64,000 bases of DNA from Fusibacter sp. 3D3 (GTDB lineage: Bacteria; Bacillota; Clostridia; Peptostreptococcales; Acidaminobacteraceae). The stretch lies in the NCBI RefSeq assembly GCF_001748365.1, contig NZ_BDHH01000005.1:40292-104291 (forward strand). The letters run 5' to 3'. Position numbers and translations under genes: made by a program. The notes below the pieces were generated by a model. It did not search any database. It was not told the DNA's origin and saw only the letters and a list, made by a program, of their open reading frames with translations. Below are positions 43,314 through 52,209 of this stretch, one piece after another (the stretch's first letter is position 1; each line of letters opens with the position of its first letter).

Positions 43314-44510
43314 ATGACGGCGTGTGAACTTTTAAAGTTACTCCTTAATTATCAGAAACAATCTTCTACTCAAATATACTTAGTAGGTGGGTTCATACGT
43401 GATCTTTTGTTGAATAGAAGGTCAACTGATCTGGATTTTACATTTCAAGGTGATATTGTGCCGCTTTATGAGTTCATACAAAAGTCACATGATGCTGTAC
43501 TCTGCTCGGAGTTCCAGACCATGCGATTTGAAAGTACGGATCACATCCATTTCGATATAGCGACGATGCGCCGCGAAATTTACAACTTGGCACTAGAGCG
43601 CTATGAATACGAGCCTTCAACCCTTAAATGGGATATTGTGCGTAGAGATTTTACAATAAATACGGCATATGTTAAGCTAAATGAGACACTTTATCAGGTG
43701 TTAATGCAGTCTCTTGAAGCGAATCAAATTACACCTAGAGCGATTCAATACCTCAAGACACATGTCTGTGCTTGTCATCCCCTTTTTTATACGGATTTGA
43801 GTAAGGGCATTCTTAGAGTGTTACACTCAAAAAGTTTTGAAGAGGATCCTTCTAGGATTTTTAGAACCGTGAAGATAAAGAATCAACTTGGCTTTCAGGT
43901 AGAAGAAGCCACTTTAAAGGCACTTCTTGCGGGTATTAACTCAGATTCAATTTCAAAATTGTCTCTGTCTAGGATTCAGATGGAATTTTCAAAGTTATTT
44001 ATAGATTCTAAGTGGCAAGTCAATCTAGAAACTTTGATTGCGTATAAGTGGCAAATCATCAAGTCAAGTGAAATCATAGTCACCCCATGCAATTCAAGTG
44101 AAGTTAAAAGAATCGTTTTGATGTCGAGATTTGAGAATCATATGGACTGGTTATATGGTGTTGATGAGCAGATCAAAAAATGCCATGAGGAGTATAATAG
44201 GACTTTAGAAGCTTTTTCACTGAATTCGGAAATTAATGACTATAATCTTTATAAACTATTGTATAATAAAAGAATTGAGACGATCAACCTTATGGCAAAA
44301 CAGCACAAAACACTGATGATGCGTTATGGAGGCCTAATGTGTTTTAAACTAAATTTAACAGGAAACGATTTAATTCAAATTGGAATTCCCCAAAATCATC
44401 AGATGCGTGTTTTGATGGATGCCCTTTTAGCGCATAAACTAAATCATCGAATTGAGCTGAGCCTTGAGGATGAAATAAAGTATATTGAGAGTATAAAAAA
44501 TGAGTATTGA
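43314..44510 (+). CDS. tRNA nucleotidyltransferase / poly(A) polymerase family protein
   Basis: A 398-residue class II nucleotidyltransferase. The head domain shows YLVGGFIRDLLLNRRSTDLD (GG-x2-RD and the D-x-D metal pair), DIVRRDFTINTAYVKL and EDPSRIFRTVKIKNQLGFQ. The C-terminal part (residues ~240-398) is divergent. It likely adds CCA to tRNA 3' ends, or A residues where the two activities are split between proteins. The scpA start overlaps its end by 11 bases. Confidence 0.8.
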   Translation: MTACELLKLLLNYQKQSSTQIYLVGGFIRDLLLNRRSTDLDFTFQGDIVPLYEFIQKSHDAVLCSEFQTMRFESTDHIHFDIATMRREIYNLALERYEYEPSTLKWDIVRRDFTINTAYVKLNETLYQVLMQSLEANQITPRAIQYLKTHVCACHPLFYTDLSKGILRVLHSKSFEEDPSRIFRTVKIKNQLGFQVEEATLKALLAGINSDSISKLSLSRIQMEFSKLFIDSKWQVNLETLIAYKWQIIKSSEIIVTPCNSSEVKRIVLMSRFENHMDWLYGVDEQIKKCHEEYNRTLEAFSLNSEINDYNLYKLLYNKRIETINLMAKQHKTLMMRYGGLMCFKLNLTGNDLIQIGIPQNHQMRVLMDALLAHKLNHRIELSLEDEIKYIESIKNEY

Positions 44511-45279
44511 TGTGCAAACAGAAGCTTTTGAAGGCCCTCTTGACCTATTGCTTCATTTGATTTCTAAAGATGAAATTGATATTTATGATATTCCCATCGT
44601 AAAGATTACATCTCAGTATTTGGAAATTATAAAAGAAATGGATTTAGACCGATCCACCGAGTTCTTGGTCATGGCTGCAACTTTGATTGAAATTAAATCA
44701 AGGATGCTTTTGCCTGAAAAAAATGATCCAATGGAATATTATGAGTATTCAGAGATGGATCCTAGAAAAGAGCTTGTGAAAAGACTCATTGAGTATAAAC
44801 GATTTAAAGAAGCGGCTGAAAAATTAAGAGCTACTGAGGGTACGCTTGATGAAGTTATTTTTAAAGATCAGGAGGAACTGGGGCAATATGTTAAGCAGCT
44901 GTCTTTAGAAGAATTAAATAGTAACCTTGAAAGCGACCTTTTAACCGAGGCAATTCGTAGACTTATGTCTAAAATTGATCGATTTGATGCGCACAGGAAA
45001 GGCTTTTTTAAGGGCATAAAAAGAGATGCTTTCACGGTTGAAGAAAAACTCAAAAGGATTAGAAAACGGTTAAAAAGTAGTGATTATTTTATTTTTTCGG
45101 AGCTGTTTGATGAAGCATTGACAAAAGAAGAAGTGGTCGTAACCTTTTTAGCGGTATTAGAATTATTGAAACTCAAAGAGATAACCATTGAGCAAGAGGG
45201 GTTATTTCAAGAAATCAAAATTACAAAGAGAATATATGTTGAACAGGAAATTGTTCACGAAGATCCCGTGATGGGTTAG
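44500..45279 (+). CDS. scpA: Segregation and condensation protein A
   Basis: A 259-residue kleisin of the SMC-ScpAB condensin. The N-terminus is FEGPLDLLLHLISKDEIDIY, followed by STEFLVMAATLIEIKSRMLL, and the C-terminal winged helix ends in a beta-rich segment. The start lies inside the previous gene. An inverted repeat (GTTAGAGTG at 45275, CACTCTAAC at 45306) follows the stop. Confidence 0.93.
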   Translation: MSIDVQTEAFEGPLDLLLHLISKDEIDIYDIPIVKITSQYLEIIKEMDLDRSTEFLVMAATLIEIKSRMLLPEKNDPMEYYEYSEMDPRKELVKRLIEYKRFKEAAEKLRATEGTLDEVIFKDQEELGQYVKQLSLEELNSNLESDLLTEAIRRLMSKIDRFDAHRKGFFKGIKRDAFTVEEKLKRIRKRLKSSDYFIFSELFDEALTKEEVVVTFLAVLELLKLKEITIEQEGLFQEIKITKRIYVEQEIVHEDPVMG

Positions 45280-45356
45280 AGTGTTGTTCAATTTTTGACT
45301 TTTGACACTCTAACTGTAATTTGAATCTATTAAGTTCAGGAAGGAAATAGCTCTAG

Positions 45357-45968
45357 ATGAGTAATCAGATCATTGACGATTATAAAAAATATCAATCTGC
45401 AATCGAATCCATGCTTTTTGTGTGGGGTGAACCCCTCAGTATTACGAAGATTTCGAAGCAGCTTGATCTCAAAATTGCCATTACAAGAAAGCTTCTGGAA
45501 GATTTAATGCTAAAATATGAAACAGAAGGCAGAGGCATTCAAATTTTGGAGACAAACAGTCATTATCAGTTTTGCACGTTAAAGGAGAACTATTCATATA
45601 TAGAAAGTTTATGCCAAACCTCAAAGAGTAAAGGTTTATCCAATTCAGCTTTGGAGGTGCTTGCAATTGTTGCCTATAAACAGCCCATAACGAAGCTCGA
45701 TATTGAACAAATAAGAGGCGTGAGTTCAGATGGTCCCTTACAGCATTTAATGGAACGCCAATTGATTGAAGTGGTTGGAAAACTTGAAAAAATAGGAAGA
45801 CCACAAATTTATGGCACAACAGATATCTTTTTAAAGAGTTTTGGATATAAAACCCTTAAAGAATTACCACCGATAAATGAGTTTGATGCTTTTAATGCTT
45901 TTCAAAGTCAATATGTTGGATTAGAGGAGGTCAGTCATGATTCAGATCAGAATGATGAAGCAAAGTGA
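45357..45968 (+). CDS. scpB: Segregation and condensation protein B
   Basis: A 203-residue double winged-helix partner of ScpA. It shows AIESMLFVWGEPLSITKIS, SNSALEVLAIVAYKQPITKL and RGVSSDGPLQHLMERQLIE, then GRPQIYGTTDIFLKSFG. AGGAAGG precedes the ATG. Its last 32 bases overlap the GNAT gene in another frame. Confidence 0.93.
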   Translation: MSNQIIDDYKKYQSAIESMLFVWGEPLSITKISKQLDLKIAITRKLLEDLMLKYETEGRGIQILETNSHYQFCTLKENYSYIESLCQTSKSKGLSNSALEVLAIVAYKQPITKLDIEQIRGVSSDGPLQHLMERQLIEVVGKLEKIGRPQIYGTTDIFLKSFGYKTLKELPPINEFDAFNAFQSQYVGLEEVSHDSDQNDEAK

Positions 45969-46368
45969 TATGAGGTCTGTTGATCGAATGCTCAAAGAAA
46001 CTCAAATGAAATTTGAACAACTAAAGCTCAAAATTGATCATTGCTATGTTGTAGAGGATGGAGAGCGTATTTGTGGTCTTGCAGGCTATGAAATGACAGA
46101 AGCTGATAGAGCGGAAATGATTTATCTATTTGTAAGAAACGAAGATCGAGGTTTTAAACTTGGTGATGGTCTTTTTAGAGCGATGCTCAATCATTTAGAT
46201 CATAAAAAAGTAACGCAAGTTTATATCAAATCGGATGAAAGCACCAATGGTTTTTTTGTGGCTGAAGGGTTGGATATCGCAATGAAGGCGGATGAAAAGT
46301 TAGTGTTCAAGGCTGAATTACCAGAATTTTTTAATAAACCCTGCAAGAGTTCTCGAGGTAATGCATGA
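45937..46368 (+). CDS. GNAT family N-acetyltransferase
   Basis: A 143-residue acetyltransferase-like protein. It has a GNAT layout: CYVVEDGERICGLAGYEMTE (beta strands), MIYLFVRNEDRGFKLGDGLF (acetyl-CoA pyrophosphate loop) and VTQVYIKSDESTNGFFVAEG. The substrate is unknown. GAGGAGG at 45924-45930 inside scpB sets ATG 45937. It overlaps mnmM by 4 bases. Confidence 0.75.
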   Translation: MIQIRMMKQSDMRSVDRMLKETQMKFEQLKLKIDHCYVVEDGERICGLAGYEMTEADRAEMIYLFVRNEDRGFKLGDGLFRAMLNHLDHKKVTQVYIKSDESTNGFFVAEGLDIAMKADEKLVFKAELPEFFNKPCKSSRGNA

Positions 46369-46946
46369 AGTATCTCGGAAATGTTGTCAATGCTTATAAG
46401 ATTATACTTAGAGATTATATAAAATCTGGCATGACTATTGTTGATGCCACTTGCGGCAACGGCAATGATGCTCTTTTTTTGAAACAGAGCATTACCGAAA
46501 CCGGTAGACTTTATGCTATCGACATTCAAAGAGAAGCCATAGAGTCTACAAGACGTGTTTTAGAATCAAATGGTTATACTGAAAGTGATACTTTGATTCT
46601 AAAACAGTGCTCACATGAAAATTTTTACTTTTTAGAATCTGGTGAGCAAGTGGATTTGGTTATTTATAATCTGGGTTATTTGCCAAAAGGCGATAAAAAG
46701 ATAACCACACATTTTGAGTCGACTCTGAAAAGTTTGGTTTCAGCGTTGCAATGCATCAAATGTGGTGGTCTAATCTTGATTTTATGCTATCGAGGTCATG
46801 AACAAGGCGAATTGGAATTTAGGCATATAGAGCCTTTTTTAGCGGAGTTGCCGCAAGGCGAATTTGATGTGTTGAAAATGGCTTTTATAAATCAACTCAA
46901 TAAACCACCAGTCATGTGGATTGTGGAAAAAAAGTCTCAGAAATGA
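46365..46946 (+). CDS. mnmM: Class I SAM methyltransferase, MnmM/YtqB type
   Basis: A 193-residue methyltransferase. It shows TIVDATCGNGNDALFLKQSI (SAM site), LVIYNLGYLPKGDKKITTHF (the family's NLGYLPGGDK signature), and GGLILILCYRGHEQGELEF. YtqB of B. subtilis has been identified as MnmM, which methylates the aminomethyl group at U34 of some tRNAs. A terminator overlaps the end. Confidence 0.85.
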   Translation: MKYLGNVVNAYKIILRDYIKSGMTIVDATCGNGNDALFLKQSITETGRLYAIDIQREAIESTRRVLESNGYTESDTLILKQCSHENFYFLESGEQVDLVIYNLGYLPKGDKKITTHFESTLKSLVSALQCIKCGGLILILCYRGHEQGELEFRHIEPFLAELPQGEFDVLKMAFINQLNKPPVMWIVEKKSQK

Positions 46947-46957
46947 GGCTTTTTTTT
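46930..46957 (+). terminator. Intrinsic terminator after mnmM
   Basis: AAGTCTCA and TGAGGCTT (one mismatch or wobble) close a GAAA tetraloop, followed by seven Ts. The stem includes the mnmM stop. Confidence 0.8.
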
Positions 46958-47005
46958 GCATACAATATGGATGTATACCGAAATACGAATAGTCAATTAT
47001 ACAAT

Positions 47006-47023
47006 ATGCAACTTGAGTTGCAT
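47006..47023. promoter_or_regulatory. Palindromic putative operator upstream of the 2-oxoacid oxidoreductase operon
   Basis: ATGCAACT and AGTTGCAT flank a TG centre, an 18-bp two-fold symmetric site about 60 bases upstream of the predicted promoter. A shorter palindrome TTGCA-CT-TGCAA (47053-47064) overlaps the -35. Both carry the TGCAA core, suggesting one regulator binding twice. Confidence 0.5.
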
Positions 47024-47058
47024 TTTTCAAAAAAATCAAGCTAAAAATGAAATTGCAC

Positions 47059-47086
47059 TTGCAAAACGTATTAACTGTGATATGAT
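47059..47086 (+). promoter_or_regulatory. Predicted promoter of the 2-oxoacid:ferredoxin oxidoreductase operon
   Basis: TTGCAA (47059-47064) and TATGAT (47081-47086) are 16 bases apart, with TGA directly before the -10 (extended -10). It lies 30 bases before the start region of the first gene. Confidence 0.6.
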
Positions 47087-47115
47087 TAATTTAGAGAGTA
47101 AAAGGAGGTTTTCCA

Positions 47116-47325
47116 ATGGCTGACAATAAAGAAAATTTTGAAATTAAGATTAATGAAGCTTGGTGTAAAGGCTGCGGTATCTGTATCGCCTTTTGTCCTA
47201 AAAAAGTATTAGGATTTAATGAAAATGGTAAAGTGAGTATGTTAGATCGTGAAAATTGTATCAAGTGTAGGATGTGTGAAATGAGATGTCCTGATTTTGC
47301 AATTTTTTTAGGAGGTAAGGCATAA
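47116..47325 (+). CDS. 2-oxoacid:ferredoxin oxidoreductase, delta (ferredoxin) subunit
   Basis: A 69-residue protein with two [4Fe-4S] motifs, CKGCGICIAFCPKKVL and CIKCRMCEMRCPDFAI. It is the electron-transfer subunit of KorDABC/VorDBAC-type enzymes, which oxidise 2-oxoacids to acyl-CoA with ferredoxin. AAAGGAGG precedes the ATG. It overlaps the next gene by one base. Confidence 0.9.
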   Translation: MADNKENFEIKINEAWCKGCGICIAFCPKKVLGFNENGKVSMLDRENCIKCRMCEMRCPDFAIFLGGKA

Positions 47326-48458
47326 TGGCTAAGAAAGTGAAATTTCTTCAAGGAAACGAAGCGTGTGTAGAAGGCGCATTAATGGCTGGTATGAAATTTT
47401 ATTCTGGATATCCAATAACGCCATCAACTGAGATTGCAGAATTATCAGCAGAGAGACTCCCACAAATTGGTGGTAAGTTTATTCAGATGGAAGATGAAAT
47501 CGCAGGCATAGCCGCAGCAATAGGCGCTTCTTTAACAGGCGTTAAAGCAATGACTGCAACATCTGGTCCTGGATTTTCATTGAAACAAGAGAACATAGGT
47601 TATGCAGCATTAGCTGAAATTCCACTCGTGATTGTAAACGTACAAAGAGGGGGTCCTTCAACAGGTCTTCCGACATCTCCAGCACAAGGTGATGTTATGC
47701 AAGCTAAATGGGGTACACATGGAGATCATCCTGTTATTTGTTTAACACCAGATTCTGTAAGAGAAACATTTGACTTAACGGTGAGAGCTTTTAATTTAGC
47801 AGAAAAATACAGAACGCCTGTCATTTTATTAACCGATGAAATTACAGGACATATGAGAGAAAAAATCGAAATTCCAGAGCAATCTGAAATTGAAGTTTAT
47901 AATAGAATAAAACCAGAAGTGGGATCTGATTACAAAGCTTACAAAGTTGAAGAAGGTGATCTTGTTCCTAAAATGGCAGCATTTGGTGAAGGCTTTAGAT
48001 ATCATGTGACAGGATTAATGCATGATGAAACAGGTTTCCCAAGTAACAGTACAGCAAATGCAGACGTATTAATTAAGAGATTAATGGCAAAGATAGACGA
48101 CAACCTCGACGATATTATTGATTACGAAGAAATGTTTATGGAAGATGCTGAATATGTTATATTTGCATACGGCGGTACTGCTAGAACTGCAAAAGCAGTC
48201 GTTAAGCAACTTCGCAATGAAGGCGTTAAAGTGGGACTGTTTAGACCTATTACAATCTGGCCTTTCCCAGAAGCGCGTATTAAGGAAATTGGGGCAAATG
48301 TCAAAGATATTTTAGTAACAGAACTGAACTTTGGACAATTGAAACTTGAGGTTGAAAGATCTGTTGGCGGTAAATGTCCGGTGAGATTCTATGGAAAAGC
48401 AAACGGTGAGATCATTACACCAGAAGAGTTAATCCTATCTTTTAGGGAGGTATTATAA
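47325..48458 (+). CDS. 2-oxoacid:ferredoxin oxidoreductase, alpha subunit
   Basis: A 377-residue subunit. It shows GNEACVEGALMAGMKFYSGY and PITPSTEIAE, ATSGPGFSLKQENIGYAALA and VNVQRGGPSTGLPTSPAQGD. These fit the KorA/VorB type. Whether the substrate is 2-oxoglutarate, branched-chain or aryl oxoacids cannot be told from sequence. It abuts the beta gene with a 1-base overlap. Confidence 0.92.
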   Translation: MAKKVKFLQGNEACVEGALMAGMKFYSGYPITPSTEIAELSAERLPQIGGKFIQMEDEIAGIAAAIGASLTGVKAMTATSGPGFSLKQENIGYAALAEIPLVIVNVQRGGPSTGLPTSPAQGDVMQAKWGTHGDHPVICLTPDSVRETFDLTVRAFNLAEKYRTPVILLTDEITGHMREKIEIPEQSEIEVYNRIKPEVGSDYKAYKVEEGDLVPKMAAFGEGFRYHVTGLMHDETGFPSNSTANADVLIKRLMAKIDDNLDDIIDYEEMFMEDAEYVIFAYGGTARTAKAVVKQLRNEGVKVGLFRPITIWPFPEARIKEIGANVKDILVTELNFGQLKLEVERSVGGKCPVRFYGKANGEIITPEELILSFREVL

Positions 48459-49273
48459 TGAATAGCCCATTAGTAGAGAACTATTTTAGAGTGGATAAGT
48501 TTCCACACATTTGGTGTCCTGGATGTGGTCATGGCATCATAATGGCAGCAATGGGAAGAGCAATCGAGACCTTAGGACTTGATAAAGATAAAGTATGTAT
48601 TGTTTCTGGAATTGGATGCTCATCAAGAGCGCCTGGATATATGGATTTTAACACACTTCATACAACACATGGTAGAGCGCTTGGATTTGCAACAGGTGTG
48701 AAACTTGCGAATCCTGAACTCGAAGTAATTGTTGTGGCAGGAGATGGAGATTTATCAGCGATTGGCGGTAACCATTTAATCCACGCTGCGAGAAGAAATA
48801 TCAATATCACAACAATTTGTTTTAATAATAACATTTATGGTATGACAGGCGGGCAGTATTCTCCAACAACACCAACGCATGAAAAAGGCACTACAGCGCC
48901 TTATGGCAATATCGACAGACCTTTTGATATCACTCAATTGGCTGGTGGTGCAGGCGCAACTTATACGGCTAAAACAACCGTTTATCATGCAAATCAAATG
49001 CAAAAATTTATTGAAGCTGCTATACAACATAAAGGTTTTTCACTTGTTGAAGCAATTTCGATTTGCCCAACCTACTACGGTCGAAAAAACAAAAAAGGCT
49101 CTGTTGTGGATATGATGAACTTCCTGAAAGACAGTTTTGTGGATCGCAAGGTAGCAGAAAAATTACCACCTGAAAAGTTAGAAGGCAAATTCTTAATGGG
49201 TGAATTCGTCAACAAAGTCGAACCTGAATACACAGCACTTTACGATGGCATTATCGAAAGACTTAAAAAATAG
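48458..49273 (+). CDS. 2-oxoacid:ferredoxin oxidoreductase, beta (TPP) subunit
   Basis: A 271-residue subunit. The thiamine diphosphate region is VVAGDGDLSAIGGNHLIHAA and NNNIYGMTGGQYSPTTP. N-terminal WCPGCGHGI and GIGCSSRAPGYM supply conserved cysteines. Length and motifs fit KorB/VorA. Confidence 0.92.
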   Translation: MNSPLVENYFRVDKFPHIWCPGCGHGIIMAAMGRAIETLGLDKDKVCIVSGIGCSSRAPGYMDFNTLHTTHGRALGFATGVKLANPELEVIVVAGDGDLSAIGGNHLIHAARRNINITTICFNNNIYGMTGGQYSPTTPTHEKGTTAPYGNIDRPFDITQLAGGAGATYTAKTTVYHANQMQKFIEAAIQHKGFSLVEAISICPTYYGRKNKKGSVVDMMNFLKDSFVDRKVAEKLPPEKLEGKFLMGEFVNKVEPEYTALYDGIIERLKK

Positions 49274-49298
49274 TGTATAATTAAAGGAGATATGTGAG

Positions 49299-49838
49299 AT
49301 GAATAGTCAATTAGAGTTAAGATTATCGGGTTCTGGTGGACAAGGACTCATAACTGCGGGTATAATATTAGCAGAGGCAGCATTAAGAGATAATAAAAAT
49401 GCCATTCAAACTCAGAGCTATGGTCCAGAAGCTAGGGGCGGAGCAAGTAAAGCAGAAGTTATCATAAGTGATAGCGTAATAGATTTTCCAAAGGTTACAT
49501 TACCGAATATGTCATTGGCATTAACACAAATTGCATGTGACAAATATATTAAAGATATTTCTGAAGAAGGAACTATCATTGTTGACGATTCAATTGAACT
49601 GCCTAAAGGCCTTAAAGCAAAGAGAATTATCAGTGTTCCAATCATAGAAACAGCTAGAGTTGCTGTTGGTAAAGAGATTGTTGCAAACATCGTTGCATTG
49701 GGTTTGATTGTTGGGTTAACCGGTATTGTAAGTGCAGAAAGTCTTGAAGCTGCTATTCTATCTAGGGTTCCAAAGGGAACTGAAGAGTTGAATAAATTAG
49801 CTTTACAGAAGGGGTATGAGCTGGCAAATCAAATGTAA
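49299..49838 (+). CDS. 2-oxoacid:ferredoxin oxidoreductase, gamma subunit
   Basis: A 179-residue subunit. It begins LRLSGSGGQGLITAGIILAE, followed by QTQSYGPEARGGASKAEVII, the family signature. AAAGGAGAT precedes the ATG. It completes the delta-alpha-beta-gamma order. Confidence 0.92.
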   Translation: MNSQLELRLSGSGGQGLITAGIILAEAALRDNKNAIQTQSYGPEARGGASKAEVIISDSVIDFPKVTLPNMSLALTQIACDKYIKDISEEGTIIVDDSIELPKGLKAKRIISVPIIETARVAVGKEIVANIVALGLIVGLTGIVSAESLEAAILSRVPKGTEELNKLALQKGYELANQM

Positions 49839-49849
49839 AAGGTGATTTG

Positions 49850-50701
49850 ATGAGTAATTCAGACTTATTAGGACGCATTAGGCAAAAATATTTAACACTT
49901 AGTAAAAGCCACAAAAAGATTGCAGATTATATTTTAGAAAACTACGATAAAGTAGCTTTTATGACTGCATCGACCCTTGGTAAAAACGTAAACATTAGCG
50001 AATCAACAGTGGTTCGTTTTGCCAATGCTATAGGGTACGAGGGTTACCCTCAGTTACAGAAAGAACTTCAGGAGACCATTAAGACGAAGCTTACAACAGT
50101 TCAGCGCTTTGAGCTCTCCAAGGAACATCAAGAAGCGGAGTATTTAACTAAAATTATGATCAATGATATGGATCATATCAGACAGACGATCGATCAATTT
50201 GATTATGATCTCATTGATAAGGTGATTCATGAAATTATCAATGCAAAAAAAGTCTATATACTCGGTCTTAGAAGTTCATCTGTGTTAGCCAACTATTTAG
50301 GATTTTATTTAAATTTTATATTGCCCGAAATTCATATCATACAAGAATCCGCACAAGATGTGTACGATCAACTTTTGAATTTATCAAAGGATGATGTTAT
50401 GGTTGTACTTTCTTTTCCGCGCTATTCAAAGAGAACTTATGATTGTGTGAATTATGCAATCAAGAATAGAGCAACCATTATAGGCATAACGGATGGCATG
50501 AATTCACCCCTTTATGAAAAAGTTAAATACTGTTTAATTGCAAAGTACAACATGAATACATTTATTGATTCATTTGTAGCACCTATGAGTTTGATAAACG
50601 CATTAATCATCGGTGTCAGTATACGCAAAGAAGGCGTTGAAAAAAATCTTGAAAAGCTTGAACGCATTTGGGATGATTACGGCGTCTATAATATCAAATA
50701 A
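49850..50701 (+). CDS. MurR/RpiR family regulator
   Basis: A 283-residue regulator. The N-terminal helix-turn-helix shows LTLSKSHKKIADYILENYDK and ASTLGKNVNISESTVVRFAN. The C-terminal SIS domain (residues ~125-260) binds sugar phosphates in relatives. The gene lies 11 bases after the oxidoreductase gamma gene, so it may be co-transcribed. ATG 49850 is preferred over the adjacent TTG 49847 because it is 6 bases from AAGGTG. Ligand unknown. Confidence 0.87.
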   Translation: MSNSDLLGRIRQKYLTLSKSHKKIADYILENYDKVAFMTASTLGKNVNISESTVVRFANAIGYEGYPQLQKELQETIKTKLTTVQRFELSKEHQEAEYLTKIMINDMDHIRQTIDQFDYDLIDKVIHEIINAKKVYILGLRSSSVLANYLGFYLNFILPEIHIIQESAQDVYDQLLNLSKDDVMVVLSFPRYSKRTYDCVNYAIKNRATIIGITDGMNSPLYEKVKYCLIAKYNMNTFIDSFVAPMSLINALIIGVSIRKEGVEKNLEKLERIWDDYGVYNIK

Positions 50702-50747
50702 TTTCATGGATTGATATTTAATTAGATATGCGATATAATTTTAAAGT

Positions 50748-50781
50748 AAATACCACCATAGCTAGGTGGTATTTGTTTTTT
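50748..50781 (+). terminator. Intrinsic terminator after the RpiR gene
   Basis: AAATACCACC (50748-50757) pairs perfectly with GGTGGTATTT (50765-50774), followed by GTTTTTT. Confidence 0.88.
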
Positions 50782-50847
50782 AAATAGATCATAAGATTAA
50801 ATAATGGGTTAGACTTTTGAAACTCTAACTATAATTGAGGTATGCAC

Positions 50848-51516
50848 ATGCAAATTATTCAGATAGCCATTGATGGTCCAGCTGGATCTGGGAAGAGTAC
50901 AGTGGCAAAGATTGTTGCCGAGAGGCTGAATATTACCTATTTAGATACGGGTGCAATGTATAGAGCGGTTACTCTTGAAGCTCTAAATAAACATATTGAT
51001 CTTAACGATTCGCAGGCATTAAGGGTTCTAGTAGATCAACTTGATTTGCAAATAACAGTGGATCGTATTCGCGTAAATGGCGTTGACTGTACAGAAGCCA
51101 TTCGAACACCAGCAGTCACTCAAAATGTTTCGTATGTCGCAAAAGATGCCTATGTAAGGGCTCAAATGGTGGCTTTACAACAAAAAATAGCTGGAAATCA
51201 GTCGGTTGTCATGGATGGGAGAGACATTGCAACACATGTTTTGCCCAATGCGGCCTATAAATATTTTCTTGTGGCGGCAATCAAGGAAAGAGCCAAGAGA
51301 AGAATTTTGGATTTAAAGGCAAAAGGCTTTGATAACACCATCGAAGAGATGATGGCTGAGATTGAAGCAAGAGATAAAATAGACCAAGAGCGTGAAACCG
51401 CACCCCTTGTACAAGCAAAAGATGCTAAGTGTATTGATACAACAGCTTTAACGATTGAAAATGTTGTGCAGTATATTCTAGAGGATGTCAAAAAAGATCA
51501 AGTTGAGCTTAAATAA
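50848..51516 (+). CDS. cmk: Cytidylate kinase
   Basis: A 222-residue nucleoside monophosphate kinase for CMP/dCMP. It shows [36 protein letters not shown] and VMDGRDIATHVLPNA. TGAGG at 50836-50840 fits ATG 50848; the ATG at 50842 is too close. It opens the conserved cmk-plsC-ispH-rpsA cluster. Confidence 0.95.
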   Translation: MQIIQIAIDGPAGSGKSTVAKIVAERLNITYLDTGAMYRAVTLEALNKHIDLNDSQALRVLVDQLDLQITVDRIRVNGVDCTEAIRTPAVTQNVSYVAKDAYVRAQMVALQQKIAGNQSVVMDGRDIATHVLPNAAYKYFLVAAIKERAKRRILDLKAKGFDNTIEEMMAEIEARDKIDQERETAPLVQAKDAKCIDTTALTIENVVQYILEDVKKDQVELK

Positions 51517-51531
51517 ACTTAGGAGTAGATC

Positions 51532-52137
51532 ATGAATACTTTTTATGCAATTTGTAGTAAGGGCGCACTTCTTTATTATAAAATTTTTTATAAGCTTGAA
51601 CTGATAGGCAAGGAAAATATAGACGGTCAACAGAACTATGTCATTTGCGGGAATCATTCAAGTCTTCACGATCCCTTTTTACTGGGGGGTGTTTTGCCAC
51701 TTCAAGCACGTTTTATGTCCAAAAAAGAAAATTTTAAGTATAAAATAGTGAGCTGGGTTCTTGATAAAGTTGGCGTATTTCCAGTTGATCGTGATGGCAA
51801 CGACATCAAAGCCATTAAAATCGCGTTAACCGTTTTGAAGCAAAACGATAATCTAGCGCTTTTTCCTGAGGGCACTCGAAATAAAGGCACAGAGCCTTTA
51901 CCCGTCAAGGCTGGTGTAGCAATGCTTGCAATTAGGACTAAAACGCCTATTTTACCGATTACAATTGATTCAACTTTTAAATTGTTCTCAAGGATAAGGG
52001 TTACATTTCATAAGCCTGTGGTTTTGGAAGCTTATTACGACCAAAAAGTGGATTCTGAAACGCTTGAAAGGTTATCTCAAAATATTATAAGCAACATTTA
52101 TAAATCAATAGGAATTGATAAATCAGAAAACTTGTAA
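51532..52137 (+). CDS. plsC: 1-acyl-sn-glycerol-3-phosphate acyltransferase
   Basis: A 201-residue phospholipid acyltransferase. The catalytic H-x4-D motif is NHSSLHDPFLLGG, and the glycerol-phosphate site is ALFPEGTRNKGTEPLPVKAG. An N-terminal hydrophobic helix anchors it to the membrane. Neighbour order is conserved in Clostridia. Confidence 0.93.
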   Translation: MNTFYAICSKGALLYYKIFYKLELIGKENIDGQQNYVICGNHSSLHDPFLLGGVLPLQARFMSKKENFKYKIVSWVLDKVGVFPVDRDGNDIKAIKIALTVLKQNDNLALFPEGTRNKGTEPLPVKAGVAMLAIRTKTPILPITIDSTFKLFSRIRVTFHKPVVLEAYYDQKVDSETLERLSQNIISNIYKSIGIDKSENL

Positions 52138-52209
52138 ATTTTCATAAGAAATGATATAATGAATTTTAATGTGTAGAATATTTATTGACTCAGAATATTT
52201 GGAGGCGAA

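Noticed and set aside
45275..45314. attC site (GTTAGAGTG … CACTCTAAC)
   Set aside because: The box order is reversed relative to attC (GTT first, AAC last) and there is no cassette structure; treated as a hairpin or motif instead.
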